Assembly (NCBI GenBank): GCA_003160265.1
Contig: PLQY01000098.1
Coordinates: forward strand, 15,255 to 30,409
DNA from: Peptococcaceae bacterium
GTDB taxonomy: Bacteria > Bacillota > DSM-12270 > Thermacetogeniales > Thermacetogeniaceae
Direction: 5' to 3'
Length of the DNA: 15,155 nt
The notes below the pieces were generated by a model that was not told where the DNA came from, made no database searches, and was given only the letters and a program-made list of their open reading frames with translations. This document shows, one piece after another, positions 1 to 8,156 of the stretch. Every line of letters starts with the position of its first letter. Position 1 is the first letter of the stretch. The translations under genes and the position numbers were made by a program.

Positions 1-26
1 GGGTATTAGAGCGGGTAGTCATCTGT
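1..26. repeat. Left copy of a 26-bp intergenic direct repeat
   Basis: Positions 1-26 match 172-197 with one mismatch (G18 versus A189). Positions 1-17 also equal the right half of the long inverted repeat at 140-188. The window therefore probably begins inside another copy of the same palindromic element, whose left arm lies outside. No gene is visible in 1-317: the stretch holds this repeat, two hairpins, the groESL promoter and the CIRCE operator. Confidence 0.7.
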
Positions 27-81
27 AGTAAATTTCGATAAAATTGGTTAAACTTGTGTTAAGGCCTTCAACTGGGTCTTG

Positions 82-115
82 GCTTCAGTGGGTGATTGCT
101 TTCCCCCACTGAAGC
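82..115. repeat. Perfect 11-bp stem hairpin in intergenic DNA
   Basis: GCTTCAGTGGG (82-92) is exactly complementary to CCCACTGAAGC (105-115), with a 12-base loop. No T-tract follows on either strand, so it does not look like a simple intrinsic terminator. It lies between the two copies of the 26-bp repeat and may belong to the same composite intergenic element. Confidence 0.65.
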
Positions 116-129
116 TTAGAGCCAGTTAA

Positions 130-198
130 TACAGTGATGTACCCGCTCTTATCCCACCGCTTCGGAAGCGGGGGTATTAGAGCGGGTAATCATCTGTG
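130..198. repeat. Long imperfect palindrome (24-bp arms) upstream of groES
   Basis: The arms 140-163 and 165-188 are complementary at 21 of 24 positions around the centre CCGCTTCGGAAGCGG, and weaker similarity extends outwards towards 130 and 198. The right arm plus its flank is the second copy of the 26-bp repeat that opens the window. The palindrome ends about 12 bases before the -35 box of the groESL promoter. No run of T follows, so I read it as a repetitive palindromic element, although an upstream bidirectional transcription stop is possible. Confidence 0.65.
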
Positions 199-209
199 GA
201 AAAAAGGTA

Positions 210-238
210 TTGACAATCAGTGCCTCCATTAGTATATT
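210..238 (+). promoter_or_regulatory. Sigma-A promoter of groES-groEL
   Basis: A perfect -35 box TTGACA (210-215) lies 17 bases before a -10 box TATATT (233-238). Transcription would start near 244-246, which places the CIRCE operator at the very start of the transcript, as is usual for HrcA-controlled groESL operons. Confidence 0.85.
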
Positions 239-250
239 TATCATAGGTTG

Positions 251-277
251 TTAGCACTCGTTAAGGTTGAGTGCTAA
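251..277 (+). promoter_or_regulatory. CIRCE operator (HrcA binding site)
   Basis: TTAGCACTC (251-259), a 9-base spacer and GAGTGCTAA (269-277) match the CIRCE consensus exactly. HrcA binds this inverted repeat and represses chaperone genes until heat or unfolded protein draws GroEL away. No hrcA gene is in the window. The site lies just downstream of the predicted transcription start. Confidence 0.97.
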
Positions 278-317
278 TCAATTTCAATTTTCACCATTTT
301 GAGGAGGGTTGTTGTAA

Positions 318-602
318 ATGCTCAAACCACTAGGTGACCACGTGCTGGTAAAACCTCTGTCCAAAGAGGAAAAGACCCGTGGAGGGATCATCCTTCCCGA
401 CACTGCCAAGGAAAAACCCCAGGCCGGGGAAGTGATCGCGGTCGGGCCGGGCCGGATCCTTGACAATGGCACCAGAGTCCAGCCGGAAGTCAAGACCGGC
501 GACAAGGTGATCTACGCCAAGTATGGCGGCATGGAGATCAAGCTCGAAGCTGACGAGTACCTGATCCTGCGGGAAACCGACATCCTTGCCATCAAAGAGT
601 AA
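318..602 (+). CDS. groES: Co-chaperonin GroES (Hsp10)
   Basis: The gene encodes a 94-residue co-chaperonin, the usual family length. It forms the seven-membered lid that closes the GroEL chamber during ATP-driven protein folding in the cytoplasm. The N-terminal [12 protein letters not shown] and the mobile loop around residues 15-35 ([12 protein letters not shown]), which contacts GroEL, are clearly recognisable. The C-terminal [11 protein letters not shown] is also typical. The ATG start is preceded by GAGGAGGG (301-308) with about 9 bases of spacing. It is the first gene of the groES-groEL operon, 55 bases ahead of groEL, and lies behind the CIRCE operator, so HrcA heat-shock control is expected. 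Nothing is unusual in the protein. Confidence 0.98.
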   Translation: MLKPLGDHVLVKPLSKEEKTRGGIILPDTAKEKPQAGEVIAVGPGRILDNGTRVQPEVKTGDKVIYAKYGGMEIKLEADEYLILRETDILAIKE

Positions 603-642
603 CCGGGTCTCTGTCCTCAAACCTGAATAAACCCAACTATAA

Positions 643-2286
<1,644 letters not shown>

Positions 2287-2304
2287 GCCGGGACCTGGAT
2301 ATTC

Positions 2305-2339
2305 AAAGAACCTCCTGCATCAGCAGGAGGTTCTTTTTT
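2305..2339 (+). terminator. Intrinsic terminator of groESL
   Basis: A perfect 14-bp stem (2305-2318 paired with 2323-2336) with the 4-base loop ATCA ends in a run of six T (2334-2339). It starts 18 bases after the groEL stop codon and should end the groESL transcript. The A-rich 5' arm may also give some function on the other strand. Confidence 0.95.
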
Positions 2340-2384
2340 ATCTGGGCTGCTTAAGGCAATGATACTTGCTCTAAATATTGCTGG

Positions 2385-2410
2385 TTGACATGGGCAAGAT
2401 GTGATATAAT
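2385..2410 (+). promoter_or_regulatory. Probable tatA promoter (perfect -10, short spacing)
   Basis: TATAAT (2405-2410) is preceded by TG one base upstream (2402-2403), an extended -10 arrangement. A perfect TTGACA (2385-2390) lies only 14 bases upstream, shorter than the usual 16-18, so the extended -10 may carry most of the activity. The next gene start, tatA at 2444, lies 33 bases downstream. Confidence 0.7.
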
Positions 2411-2443
2411 TACGGCAAGATCGCCAATAGAGGAGGTGACATC

Positions 2444-2674
2444 ATGGGCGCCTTGGAGCCGTGGCACCTGATTCTCATTCTCGCCATTGTTCTGATCATT
2501 TTTGGTCCCGGGAAATTGCCTGATATCGGAAAAGCCATGGGGAAAACCATCAGAGAGTTCCGGCAGGCCTCGAGTGCTGTGACCATGGACGACCTGCAGG
2601 ATAAAACCAAGTCGACTCAGGGCCAGGTCGTACAGGCTTCTGAGCAGAAGGAAACACCGGCCAAAACCAGTTAG
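2444..2674 (+). CDS. tatA: Twin-arginine translocase subunit TatA/TatE family
   Basis: This 76-residue protein is a pore-forming component of the Tat pathway, which exports folded proteins across the cytoplasmic membrane. One N-terminal membrane helix (about residues 7-20) is followed by the family hinge FGPGKLP (20-26), an amphipathic helix (DIGKAMGKTIREFRQ), and a polar, disordered-looking tail. AGGAGGTGA (2431-2439) lies 4 bases before the ATG. The gene has its own promoter and probably its own terminator, so it looks monocistronic. No tatC is in the window; the partner must be elsewhere. Whether this copy acts as TatA, TatE or a TatB-like subunit cannot be decided from sequence. Confidence 0.95.
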   Translation: MGALEPWHLILILAIVLIIFGPGKLPDIGKAMGKTIREFRQASSAVTMDDLQDKTKSTQGQVVQASEQKETPAKTS

Positions 2675-2708
2675 AGCCTTTCGTTTGGCAGAGTGACCCG
2701 CCGCAGAC

Positions 2709-2740
2709 CGCCGGGTATTTATTTACCCGGCGCCTACTTT
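2709..2740 (+). terminator. Probable terminator after tatA
   Basis: A 9-bp perfect stem (2709-2717 with 2724-2732) with a 6-base AT loop lies 34 bases after the tatA stop. The following CCTACTTTTAC holds only four consecutive T, so termination may be partial and some transcription could run into the nfeD leader. Confidence 0.6.
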
Positions 2741-2780
2741 TACTAACAACCATAATTGGCAACCAAAATTGTATAGAAAA

Positions 2781-2975
2781 CTTGGCTTGCGCCAAGCCAT
2801 ATGCGCAGGCGGAAGTCTTAGTAACGCTTGTACTTGTTTTCAGCGCAGGCGGAGGACCTGGACATGATCAGAAAGTGTTCATCCACCGCATCCGGGCTTG
2901 CAGCCCGGCCTTGTACTCCGCATTCTTTCAGGCCAGGCCGAGACCTGGATGCGGAGGAAAGAATGCGGTGCACAG
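2781..2975 (+). promoter_or_regulatory. Structured leader with three hairpins ahead of nfeD
   Basis: This stretch holds three inverted repeats. CTTGGC/GCCAAG pairs at 2781-2786/2791-2796. CCGGGCT/AGCCCGG pairs at 2892-2898/2902-2908. The longest has a perfect 12-bp core (2918-2929 with 2957-2968), extends outwards with two mismatches to about 2911/2975, and has a smaller CCAGG/CCTGG stem in its loop. The last G of the ribosome site GGAGG (2953-2957) and the ATG at 2963 fall in the 3' arm of the longest hairpin. An 11-base direct repeat GCGCAGGCGGA occurs at about 2803 and 2840. I found no convincing promoter in 2675-2962. Confidence 0.5.
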
Positions 2976-4393
2976 GCAATAAGGATGCAGCATACAGCCG
3001 CCACGGCAGACCTTGCGCCCGCCTGGCATTTTTCCTCGTTTCCGTCCTGCTGGCCGCCATCTTCATTTGCCCGTGGATCTTTCCCTCAGCAGGACCAGCC
3101 GTGGCGGGAATACCTCCGCGCCCGGAGGCCCCGGTCTACGTGGCCAACCTGACCGGCCAGATAGCCCCCATCAGTGCCCAGTACTGCGCCCGGGTGATCG
3201 GGATCGCCGAGGAGAACCGGGCCAATGCCCTGATAATCATACTGGACACACCCGGTGGGGATTATAACACAACCCAGGATATAGTCACCGACATCTCCAA
3301 CTCCCGGGTACCAGTGGTGGTGTTCGTGGCCCCAGCGGGAGGCTGGGCCGGCTCTGCCGGTACCTTCATCACCCTGTCCGCCAACGTGGCAGCCATGGCC
3401 CCAGGCAGCAGGATCGGGGCCGCCCACCCGGTCATCGAGGGCAATCCGATCCTGGGGCAGAGTCCTACAGACACCACGCAGAACATCCCTTATGAGAAAA
3501 TCACCGAAGACGCCTCAGCCTGGGCGCGCTCCCTGGCCGAGGTCCACGGGCGCAACCCGGTGGTGGCGGAACAGGCAGTGCGGGAGAGCAAATCCTTCTC
3601 GGACACCGAGGCCCTGGATCAGCACCTGATCGACTTGCGGGCCAAAGACCTGCCCGATCTGTTCAGCCAGTTGCAGGGCCGGACAGTGACTCTCAGCAGT
3701 GGCGCCCGAGTCCAGTTGCAGACGCTGGGCGCCCCGGTGGTTAATCTGCCCATGAGCAGCCTGGAAAAACTCCTGCTGGCTCTCAGCGACCCCAATCTGG
3801 CCTACCTCCTGCTGATCATCGGCATGGCCGGCCTGATGGTAGAGATCTACAACCCGGGCCTCATTCTGCCCGGGGTCGCCGGCGGCATCGGCATGTTGTT
3901 GGGGTTCTATGCACTGGGGACGCTGAACGCCTACTGGGGAGGCGTCATGCTGATCATCCTGGCATTCGGCTTTTTCGTCGCCGAAGCCTTCACTTTCACT
4001 CACGGGGCTCTGGGGGCCGGGGGTGTGATCTCCCTGGTCATCGGCTCACTGCTGTTATTCGGCAACCAGCCCTATGGGCCCAGGGTGAGCGCCTGGCTGA
4101 TCGCCGGCACCGCTCTATTCTTCGCCCTGTTGCTGGCACTGCTGGTCAGCCTGGTAGTACGGGGACAGCGGCAGCCGGTCAGGACCGGCGAGGAGGGCAT
4201 GCTCGGTCAGAGGGCAGTAGCCAGGACGGAACTCCATCCCGACGGTACGGTTTTTGTGTCTGGTGAGTTGTGGAAGGCAGTCTCCGAATCAGGCAACATC
4301 CCCGAAGGAAGAGAGGTGGTGATCACCGGAGTCGATGGGCTGAGGTTGAGGGTGCGGGACCCGTCCCGGACACAACACGCTTCTAGCATCTGA
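2963..4393 (+). CDS. nfeD: Long-form NfeD membrane serine protease (ClpP-like)
   Basis: This is a 476-residue membrane-bound protease of the NfeD / 1510-N type, which in archaea cleaves the hydrophobic tail of its stomatin partner. From this start, residues 1-20 are basic and polar, 21-40 form a signal/anchor helix, and a ClpP-like domain follows. It contains DTPGG, the catalytic serine in GWAGSAG (Ser131) and the catalytic lysine in YEKITEDAS (Lys179). About five membrane helices span residues 275-400, and a C-terminal OB-fold NfeD domain begins near EEGMLGQRA. I chose ATG 2963 because GGAGG (2953-2957) precedes it and the leader peptide is then sensible. ATG 2864, also behind GGAGG, is an in-frame alternative adding 33 residues, and the open frame extends to TTG 2828. 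The slipin gene follows 132 bases downstream. Confidence 0.93.
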   Translation: MRCTGNKDAAYSRHGRPCARLAFFLVSVLLAAIFICPWIFPSAGPAVAGIPPRPEAPVYVANLTGQIAPISAQYCARVIGIAEENRANALIIILDTPGGDYNTTQDIVTDISNSRVPVVVFVAPAGGWAGSAGTFITLSANVAAMAPGSRIGAAHPVIEGNPILGQSPTDTTQNIPYEKITEDASAWARSLAEVHGRNPVVAEQAVRESKSFSDTEALDQHLIDLRAKDLPDLFSQLQGRTVTLSSGARVQLQTLGAPVVNLPMSSLEKLLLALSDPNLAYLLLIIGMAGLMVEIYNPGLILPGVAGGIGMLLGFYALGTLNAYWGGVMLIILAFGFFVAEAFTFTHGALGAGGVISLVIGSLLLFGNQPYGPRVSAWLIAGTALFFALLLALLVSLVVRGQRQPVRTGEEGMLGQRAVARTELHPDGTVFVSGELWKAVSESGNIPEGREVVITGVDGLRLRVRDPSRTQHASSI

Positions 4394-4395
4394 AA

Positions 4396-4424
4396 TGGTT
4401 GGCAATACCGATCCTGGATATAAT
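4396..4424 (+). promoter_or_regulatory. Possible promoter between nfeD and the slipin gene
   Basis: A perfect TATAAT (4419-4424) follows TTGGCA (4399-4404) at 14 bases, immediately after the nfeD stop. The layout TGGTTG(A/G)CA-N12-GATATAAT is the same as at the tatA promoter. Spacing is short for sigma-A, so activity is uncertain. If active, it would let the slipin be made without NfeD. Confidence 0.5.
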
Positions 4425-4476
4425 AACATTAAACCGAACAGAAAGGGGTGAATCCCTCGAAGGCTGCCCTCTAACT

Positions 4477-4497
4477 TCACACATCACACATCCCAAT
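4477..4497. repeat. Short seven-base tandem repeat
   Basis: Two identical TCACACA units (4477-4483 and 4484-4490) are followed by TCCCAAT. The 14-mer 4484-4497 recurs with one change at 6142-6155, in the next but one intergenic region. Confidence 0.6.
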
Positions 4498-4525
4498 ACG
4501 GGCAGACCTTCAAAGGGAAAACGTT

Positions 4526-5296
4526 ATGGTATGGTTTCCAATCGTTGTCATTATCCTGATCATTCTGGCTGCCGCTATCAGAATCGTTCAGGAATACGAG
4601 CGGGGTGTCATCTTCCGCCTGGGTCGCTGCGTAGGCGCCCGGGGGCCCGGCCTGATCATCCTGATCCCGTTCATCGAGCGAATGCAGAAGATCGACCTGC
4701 GGGTGATCACCCTGGACATCCCCACGCAGGAGGTCATCACCAAGGACAATGTGACCGTCAAGGTCAACGCCGTGGTCTATTTCCGGGTGGTCAACCCGGT
4801 GGACGCCGTGATCAAGGTGCTCGACCACATCAGGGCAACCATGCAGTTGTCCCAGACCACACTGCGCAGCGTGCTCGGCCAGTCCGAACTGGACGAACTG
4901 ATCTCCAGGCGGGACGATATCAACCACCGGCTGCAGCAGATCATCGACGAGGGCACCGAGCCCTGGGGCATCAAGGTCAGCCTGGTGGAAGTGAAAGATG
5001 CCGAGATGCCGCCCGCCATGCAGCGGTCCATGGCCGCCCAGGCCGAGGCGGAACGGGAGCGCCGGGCGAAGCTGATCCACGCCGAGGGCGAATACCAGGC
5101 GTCGGCGAAACTGGCCGAGGCAGCGCGGGTAATCTCTTCGCAACCGGGAACGATGCAGTTGCGCTACCTGCAGACCCTGACGGAGATCGCCTCCGACCAG
5201 TCCAGCACCATCGTCTTTCCACTGCCGCTTGACCTGATCGCCCCGTTCCTGGACATCATGAGGCAGTCCCAGAAAACTCCCCAGGAACGGCAATAG
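4526..5296 (+). CDS. Slipin / stomatin-like SPFH membrane protein
   Basis: This 256-residue slipin is a membrane scaffold that oligomerises in the cytoplasmic membrane and is the usual partner and substrate of NfeD proteases. A single N-terminal membrane helix (residues 3-18) is followed by [17 protein letters not shown], which opens the SPFH domain (about 20-190). [30 protein letters not shown] and the helical [19 protein letters not shown] (about 173-191) are hallmark slipin segments. The C-terminal [12 protein letters not shown] and STIVFPLP match the tail that oligomerises and that NfeD cuts in Pyrococcus. The ATG at 4526 has only a weak ribosome site (AAAGGG, 4512-4517). A terminator follows. 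Family identity is very secure; partnership with the upstream NfeD is inferred from adjacency. Confidence 0.95.
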   Translation: MVWFPIVVIILIILAAAIRIVQEYERGVIFRLGRCVGARGPGLIILIPFIERMQKIDLRVITLDIPTQEVITKDNVTVKVNAVVYFRVVNPVDAVIKVLDHIRATMQLSQTTLRSVLGQSELDELISRRDDINHRLQQIIDEGTEPWGIKVSLVEVKDAEMPPAMQRSMAAQAEAERERRAKLIHAEGEYQASAKLAEAARVISSQPGTMQLRYLQTLTEIASDQSSTIVFPLPLDLIAPFLDIMRQSQKTPQERQ

Positions 5297-5356
5297 CGGT
5301 CAAGTAGTAGTTGGTGATTTGCGGATAATGCCAACGACCAATTTAGTAGGCGTGCA

Positions 5357-5392
5357 AAAACACCGGCCTGGAATTTTCGGTCGGTGTTTTAA
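5357..5392 (+). terminator. Intrinsic terminator after the slipin gene
   Basis: AAAACACCG (5357-5365) pairs with CGGTGTTTT (5382-5390). The stem extends inwards by three more pairs, one of them G-U, around a 10-base loop, and the 3' arm ends in TTTT. It lies about 60 bases after the slipin stop and should end the nfeD-slipin transcript. The rest of 5297-5534 holds no gene and no clear promoter. Confidence 0.75.
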
Positions 5393-5534
5393 TGCCGTAA
5401 AAGCAGGATTTTGACCTCAGGGCAACGAAAAAATAAGGCATAATATGTCGTTCCCAGAAAATGCCCAAGTACGGGCGTGAGCGTCTGCTGCCAATGTCAA
5501 GTGATTGCCAATCATTATTTTAGAAGGTGCTCTC

Positions 5535-6116
5535 ATGGAACAATCATTCTGCCGCAAAACGTTGTTGTCGGTCTGGGAGATCTGGGAGAGAATCTTCGGT
5601 GAGCTGAACCATATACAGAAAATCCGGCCCGATGGGCTGTTTCGCCTGAGCACTCACCTCTATCACGGGCCTGCGGTGGAGCTAAATGATGGCACCCCGG
5701 TCAGGCCGGGCGACCTGGTGGGCGAGATACACCTTTCCAGCCGCGACTCCATGGAAATGCAGCTCAAGTACAGCAGCCGGGTCAAGGTAGCCATCGCCGC
5801 CAGGAAGGCGCTGAAGCAGGACCTGGTCTGCCTGGCGGCATTGGTGGCGCGTGAACAGAGTATGGCTGAGGTCAAGGCCTTCTATGCCATCACCATGCTG
5901 TACCATGGCGCACGAGTCCTGGGCTTCGAAGATCGGGAATTCAAGAATTGGGTGATGCGCTGGGTGTACACCCTGGGAGAGGGGTTTTTGCTCGTCATCT
6001 ATCATCCGGCAGGTATCTTCCGGTTACGGCAGGGGCGTCAGGATCTCACCCTCAAGTACATCTGGATGTCCCGCCAAAAGCTGCTGCGCGATTATCTACC
6101 CGCCAGTGAGAAGTGA
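5535..6116 (+). CDS. YkoP-like domain protein, function unknown
   Basis: This 193-residue protein resembles the YkoP-like family of Firmicutes from memory. The matching features are the N-terminal LLSVWEIWERIFGEL followed by a PDGLFRLSTHLYHGPAVEL region, then DGTPVRPGDLVGEIHL, a charged middle helix, and the conserved EVKAFYAITMLYHGARVLGFE. No catalytic motif is known to me in the family, and I see no signal peptide or clear membrane span; only WVYTLGEGFLLVIYHPAG is mildly hydrophobic. ATG 5535 is preferred over an upstream in-frame TTG (5505) because AGAAGGTG lies just before it. It is flanked by the slipin terminator and by repeat-rich DNA, so it may be a single-gene unit within a set of membrane-proteolysis genes. 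The domain assignment is moderate; the function is unknown. Confidence 0.75.
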   Translation: MEQSFCRKTLLSVWEIWERIFGELNHIQKIRPDGLFRLSTHLYHGPAVELNDGTPVRPGDLVGEIHLSSRDSMEMQLKYSSRVKVAIAARKALKQDLVCLAALVAREQSMAEVKAFYAITMLYHGARVLGFEDREFKNWVMRWVYTLGEGFLLVIYHPAGIFRLRQGRQDLTLKYIWMSRQKLLRDYLPASEK

Positions 6117-6155
6117 GAAGTGGCGGGCGCCACCTCCAACCTCACGCATCCCAAT
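6099..6155. repeat. Hairpin plus seven-base repeats at the end of the YkoP-like gene
   Basis: CCCGCCA (6099-6105) pairs with TGGCGGG (6121-6127) around a loop made of GTGAGAA repeated twice (6106-6119). The gene's stop codon lies inside the loop. TCACGCA and TCCCAAT (6142-6155) repeat the 14-mer found at 4484-4497 with one mismatch. No T-tract follows, so a terminator role is doubtful. Confidence 0.55.
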
Positions 6156-6259
6156 TGGAGAATACCGTTCTGAGATGGGAATATTTCAGTTGGTATTCGC
6201 TGCCCGAACCTGCTCATAATATTGAACAGCAGGAATCTGAGCACCCGTTTGAAAGGCAC

Positions 6260-6366
6260 AGAGGTCGGAAGCAAGAGGTCTGGGATCGGAAAAAGCTAAT
6301 AAGAACACCGGAAATAGTCTGGCATCAGACTTCCGGCATACGGCATCCGATTTGGGGGGTGTTTTT
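6260..6366 (+). promoter_or_regulatory. Heptamer repeats and hairpin overlapping the sppA ribosome site
   Basis: The intergenic stretch 6117-6368 holds no gene. AGAGGTC occurs at 6260-6266 and 6274-6280, and GGCAT-type heptamers run from 6321 to 6348 in the opposite sense. An inner hairpin pairs CCGGAA/TTCCGG and GTCTG/CAGAC (6308-6336, with a 3-base bulge). An outer stem pairs 6301-6309 with 6358-6366, which includes the end of the GGGGGGTG ribosome site and a T-tract. The structure could stop transcription early or hide the sppA ribosome site. A possible upstream promoter (TTGGTA 6190-6195, CATAAT 6215-6220, spacing 19) is weak. Confidence 0.4.
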
Positions 6367-6368
6367 AT

Positions 6369-7313
6369 TTGAATTCCCAGCGTACCGGAATGATCATCTT
6401 TATAGCGGCCATCGCTGTCACCCTGATCGCCGTGGTGGTCGCCAGCTTACTGATGCCACAGCAGGCGGGTTCAATCTGGGCCGGACGTAGCAGCAGCAAC
6501 AAGGTGGCGGTGATCTACCTGGCCGGGGAGATCGACTCGCTCACCAGCGGCTCCAGCGCCGATCAGACCATGCAGGACCTGGAACGGGCCACCGATGACC
6601 CGGAGTTGAAGGCGGTGGTGCTCCGGATCGACTCCCCCGGCGGCAGCCCGGCGACCTCCCAGGAGCTCAACGACCAGGTGCAGCGCCTTAAAGCGTCCGG
6701 CAAGAAGGTGGTCGTCTCCTGTGGCGACCTGACAGCATCGGGTGGCTACTACGTAGCAGTGGCGGCGGACAAGATCGTCGCCGATCCCGCCACCCTCACC
6801 GGCAGCATCGGGGTAATCTCCACCGTCCCCAACCTCCAGGACCTGTACAGCAAGATCGGCTACAAGGAGCAGGTCTTCAAGAGCGGAGCCCACAAGGATA
6901 TGCTCTCGCCAAGCCGCCCGATCACCCCTGAAGAGGCGCAGATCATGCAGGGGATCATCGACGACACCTACGGACAGTTCTTGCAGGCTGTGGCCAATGG
7001 CCGCGGCATGACTATGGACCAGGTACGGAAACTGGCAGACGGGCGGGTTTATACCGGGGACCAGGCAAAACAGCTCGGCCTGGTGGATGAGCTGGGAGGG
7101 CTGCATGAAGCGCTGGCCCTGGCTGGCAGACTGGCGGGGATTGCCTCACCGCAGGCGGTGGAATATCACCGTCCCGGGTTGACAGACCTGCTGAGAGGTC
7201 TGGGGGGACTATCCTCCCTGGGGAACGTGCCGGACTTCGTGGCCGCGGTCAGGCTGTTACAGGGCAATAATCTGCAGCAGTTGCCGTCCGCCTATACAAC
7301 GCTGCAATTTTAG
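6369..7313 (+). CDS. sppA: Signal peptide peptidase SppA (family S49)
   Basis: This 314-residue protease, the short Gram-positive SppA form, cuts left-over signal peptides and other peptides at the membrane. An N-terminal anchor helix covers residues 8-29. The S49 core contains LRIDSPGGSP, the catalytic serine in LTASGGYYVA (Ser124) and the catalytic lysine in KSGAHKDMLSPSRP (Lys176). Their 52-residue spacing equals that of the Ser147/Lys199 dyad described for Bacillus subtilis SppA. GRGMTMDQVRKLADGRVYTG is also typical. The start is a TTG at 6369 behind GGGGGGTG; the ATG at 6390 is possible but would lose the positive residue before the anchor. The Yip1 gene follows after 39 bases, so co-transcription is likely. 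Confidence 0.95.
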   Translation: MNSQRTGMIIFIAAIAVTLIAVVVASLLMPQQAGSIWAGRSSSNKVAVIYLAGEIDSLTSGSSADQTMQDLERATDDPELKAVVLRIDSPGGSPATSQELNDQVQRLKASGKKVVVSCGDLTASGGYYVAVAADKIVADPATLTGSIGVISTVPNLQDLYSKIGYKEQVFKSGAHKDMLSPSRPITPEEAQIMQGIIDDTYGQFLQAVANGRGMTMDQVRKLADGRVYTGDQAKQLGLVDELGGLHEALALAGRLAGIASPQAVEYHRPGLTDLLRGLGGLSSLGNVPDFVAAVRLLQGNNLQQLPSAYTTLQF

Positions 7314-7352
7314 CCCCGCGGAGGTCATTATAAGAAAGGGGGAGGGCCTGGA

Positions 7353-7988
7353 ATGTGGGAATACCTGGTAGGCGTTATCAATGAGCCGGTGCGGACGCTC
7401 CGCGAAGTTGCCGAGAAGCGGTTGTGGAAAGAAAGCTTGCTGCTGATCATCGCGATCACCCTGGTCGGAGGAGCGGTCAGCGTCGTCTCTCTTAAAATGA
7501 ACCCGCCGGCGGCTTCCAGCCCACCATCGGATCCCACGCTTGCGCACTTCTTCTCAACTTTTTATTCCCCGGCTGTTTTTTTCCCTTTTATGCTGGTGAG
7601 CAGCATTTTTAGCTGGTTCATTGCCGGAGCCATCTACTACGGATTCAGCAGGCTGTTCAAGGGACAGGGAAGCCTGCCCGGCATGCTGGCCAGCCTGGGG
7701 TTTGCCGAGACCCCTGCACTGGTAAGCGCCCCCCTCACGGCCCTGGCTCTATTGCTCGGCCCGGCCTGGATATTCGTCAGCTACGTACCTGGTTTCGTAG
7801 CGTGGATCTGGGTCCTGGTGCTGGACGTGCTGGCGATCAGGGAGAGCCAGCGCCTCGACACCGGGCAGGCTATCGGCGTGCTGTTGACCACTGTAGCTGC
7901 CCTGTTCGCGCTGTTCATTATCATCATAGTCCTCGTTGCCGTCATCGCAGCGATTGCCGCCATTGCGACCGGGTCTGCCCACAGTTAA
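7353..7988 (+). CDS. Yip1-family multi-span membrane protein
   Basis: The 211-residue protein has about five hydrophobic segments, at residues 27-46, 71-98, 117-136, 137-161 and 173-205, and a short polar N-terminus (EYLVGVINEPVRTLREVAEKRLW). This N-terminal pattern, leading into a string of membrane helices with a long Pro-containing loop after the first, is typical of bacterial Yip1 (PF04893) proteins. Their function in bacteria is not established. GGGGGAGGG (7337-7345) lies before the ATG. It follows sppA by 39 bases and probably shares its transcript, suggesting a membrane-related role. No enzymatic motif is visible. The assignment rests on topology and on the N-terminal segment, so I hold it with moderate confidence. 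Confidence 0.75.
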   Translation: MWEYLVGVINEPVRTLREVAEKRLWKESLLLIIAITLVGGAVSVVSLKMNPPAASSPPSDPTLAHFFSTFYSPAVFFPFMLVSSIFSWFIAGAIYYGFSRLFKGQGSLPGMLASLGFAETPALVSAPLTALALLLGPAWIFVSYVPGFVAWIWVLVLDVLAIRESQRLDTGQAIGVLLTTVAALFALFIIIIVLVAVIAAIAAIATGSAHS

Positions 7989-8042
7989 GCCCATCCCTCT
8001 CCGCTTTCCTTGCCGTTAGGCCATCCGCCGGCTTAAAGCGCC

Positions 8043-8060
8043 TGCAGGCTGTAGCCTGCA
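8043..8060. repeat. Intergenic hairpin between the Yip1 gene and htpX
   Basis: TGCAGGC (8043-8049) pairs exactly with GCCTGCA (8054-8060) around the loop TGTA. It is similar in design to CCGGGCT-TGC-AGCCCGG at 2892-2908. No T-tract follows. It may be a small repeat or a weak stop for the upstream transcript. Confidence 0.45.
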
Positions 8061-8073
8061 TTCGAAACCATGT

Positions 8074-8102
8074 TTGACACGCCTCATTACTAAGCATAAA
8101 AT
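8074..8102 (+). promoter_or_regulatory. Sigma-A promoter of htpX
   Basis: A perfect TTGACA (8074-8079) and TAAAAT (8097-8102) are separated by 17 bases. Transcription would begin near 8109, giving an approximately 48-base leader before the htpX ATG. No operator-like repeat is obvious around it. Confidence 0.8.
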
Positions 8103-8156
8103 ACCAACTGAACAGCCTTGAAGGCGCCTCGCACATCTCAACTGGAAGGTGAAATA

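Noticed and set aside
1..198. CRISPR array from repeated sequence at the window start
   Set aside because: There are only two copies of the repeat, 171 bases apart, with no regular spacers and no cas genes.
2756..2777. TTGGCA and TATAGA as a promoter for nfeD
   Set aside because: The two boxes are only 10 bases apart, and no better-spaced -35 box is present.
2828..2962. Longest open frame of nfeD starting at TTG 2828
   Set aside because: The TTG has no ribosome site and the added residues are not leader-like; the starts at 2963 and 2864 are better supported.
4399..5232. Plus-strand open frame of 277 codons over the slipin gene
   Set aside because: It overlaps the clear slipin gene in another frame and has shadow-like Arg/Pro/Gly-rich composition with no ribosome site.
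5411..5446. Possible promoter of the YkoP-like gene (TTGACC and CATAAT/TAATAT)
   Set aside because: The spacing is 22-24 bases, too long for a sigma-A promoter, and no other -35 box fits.
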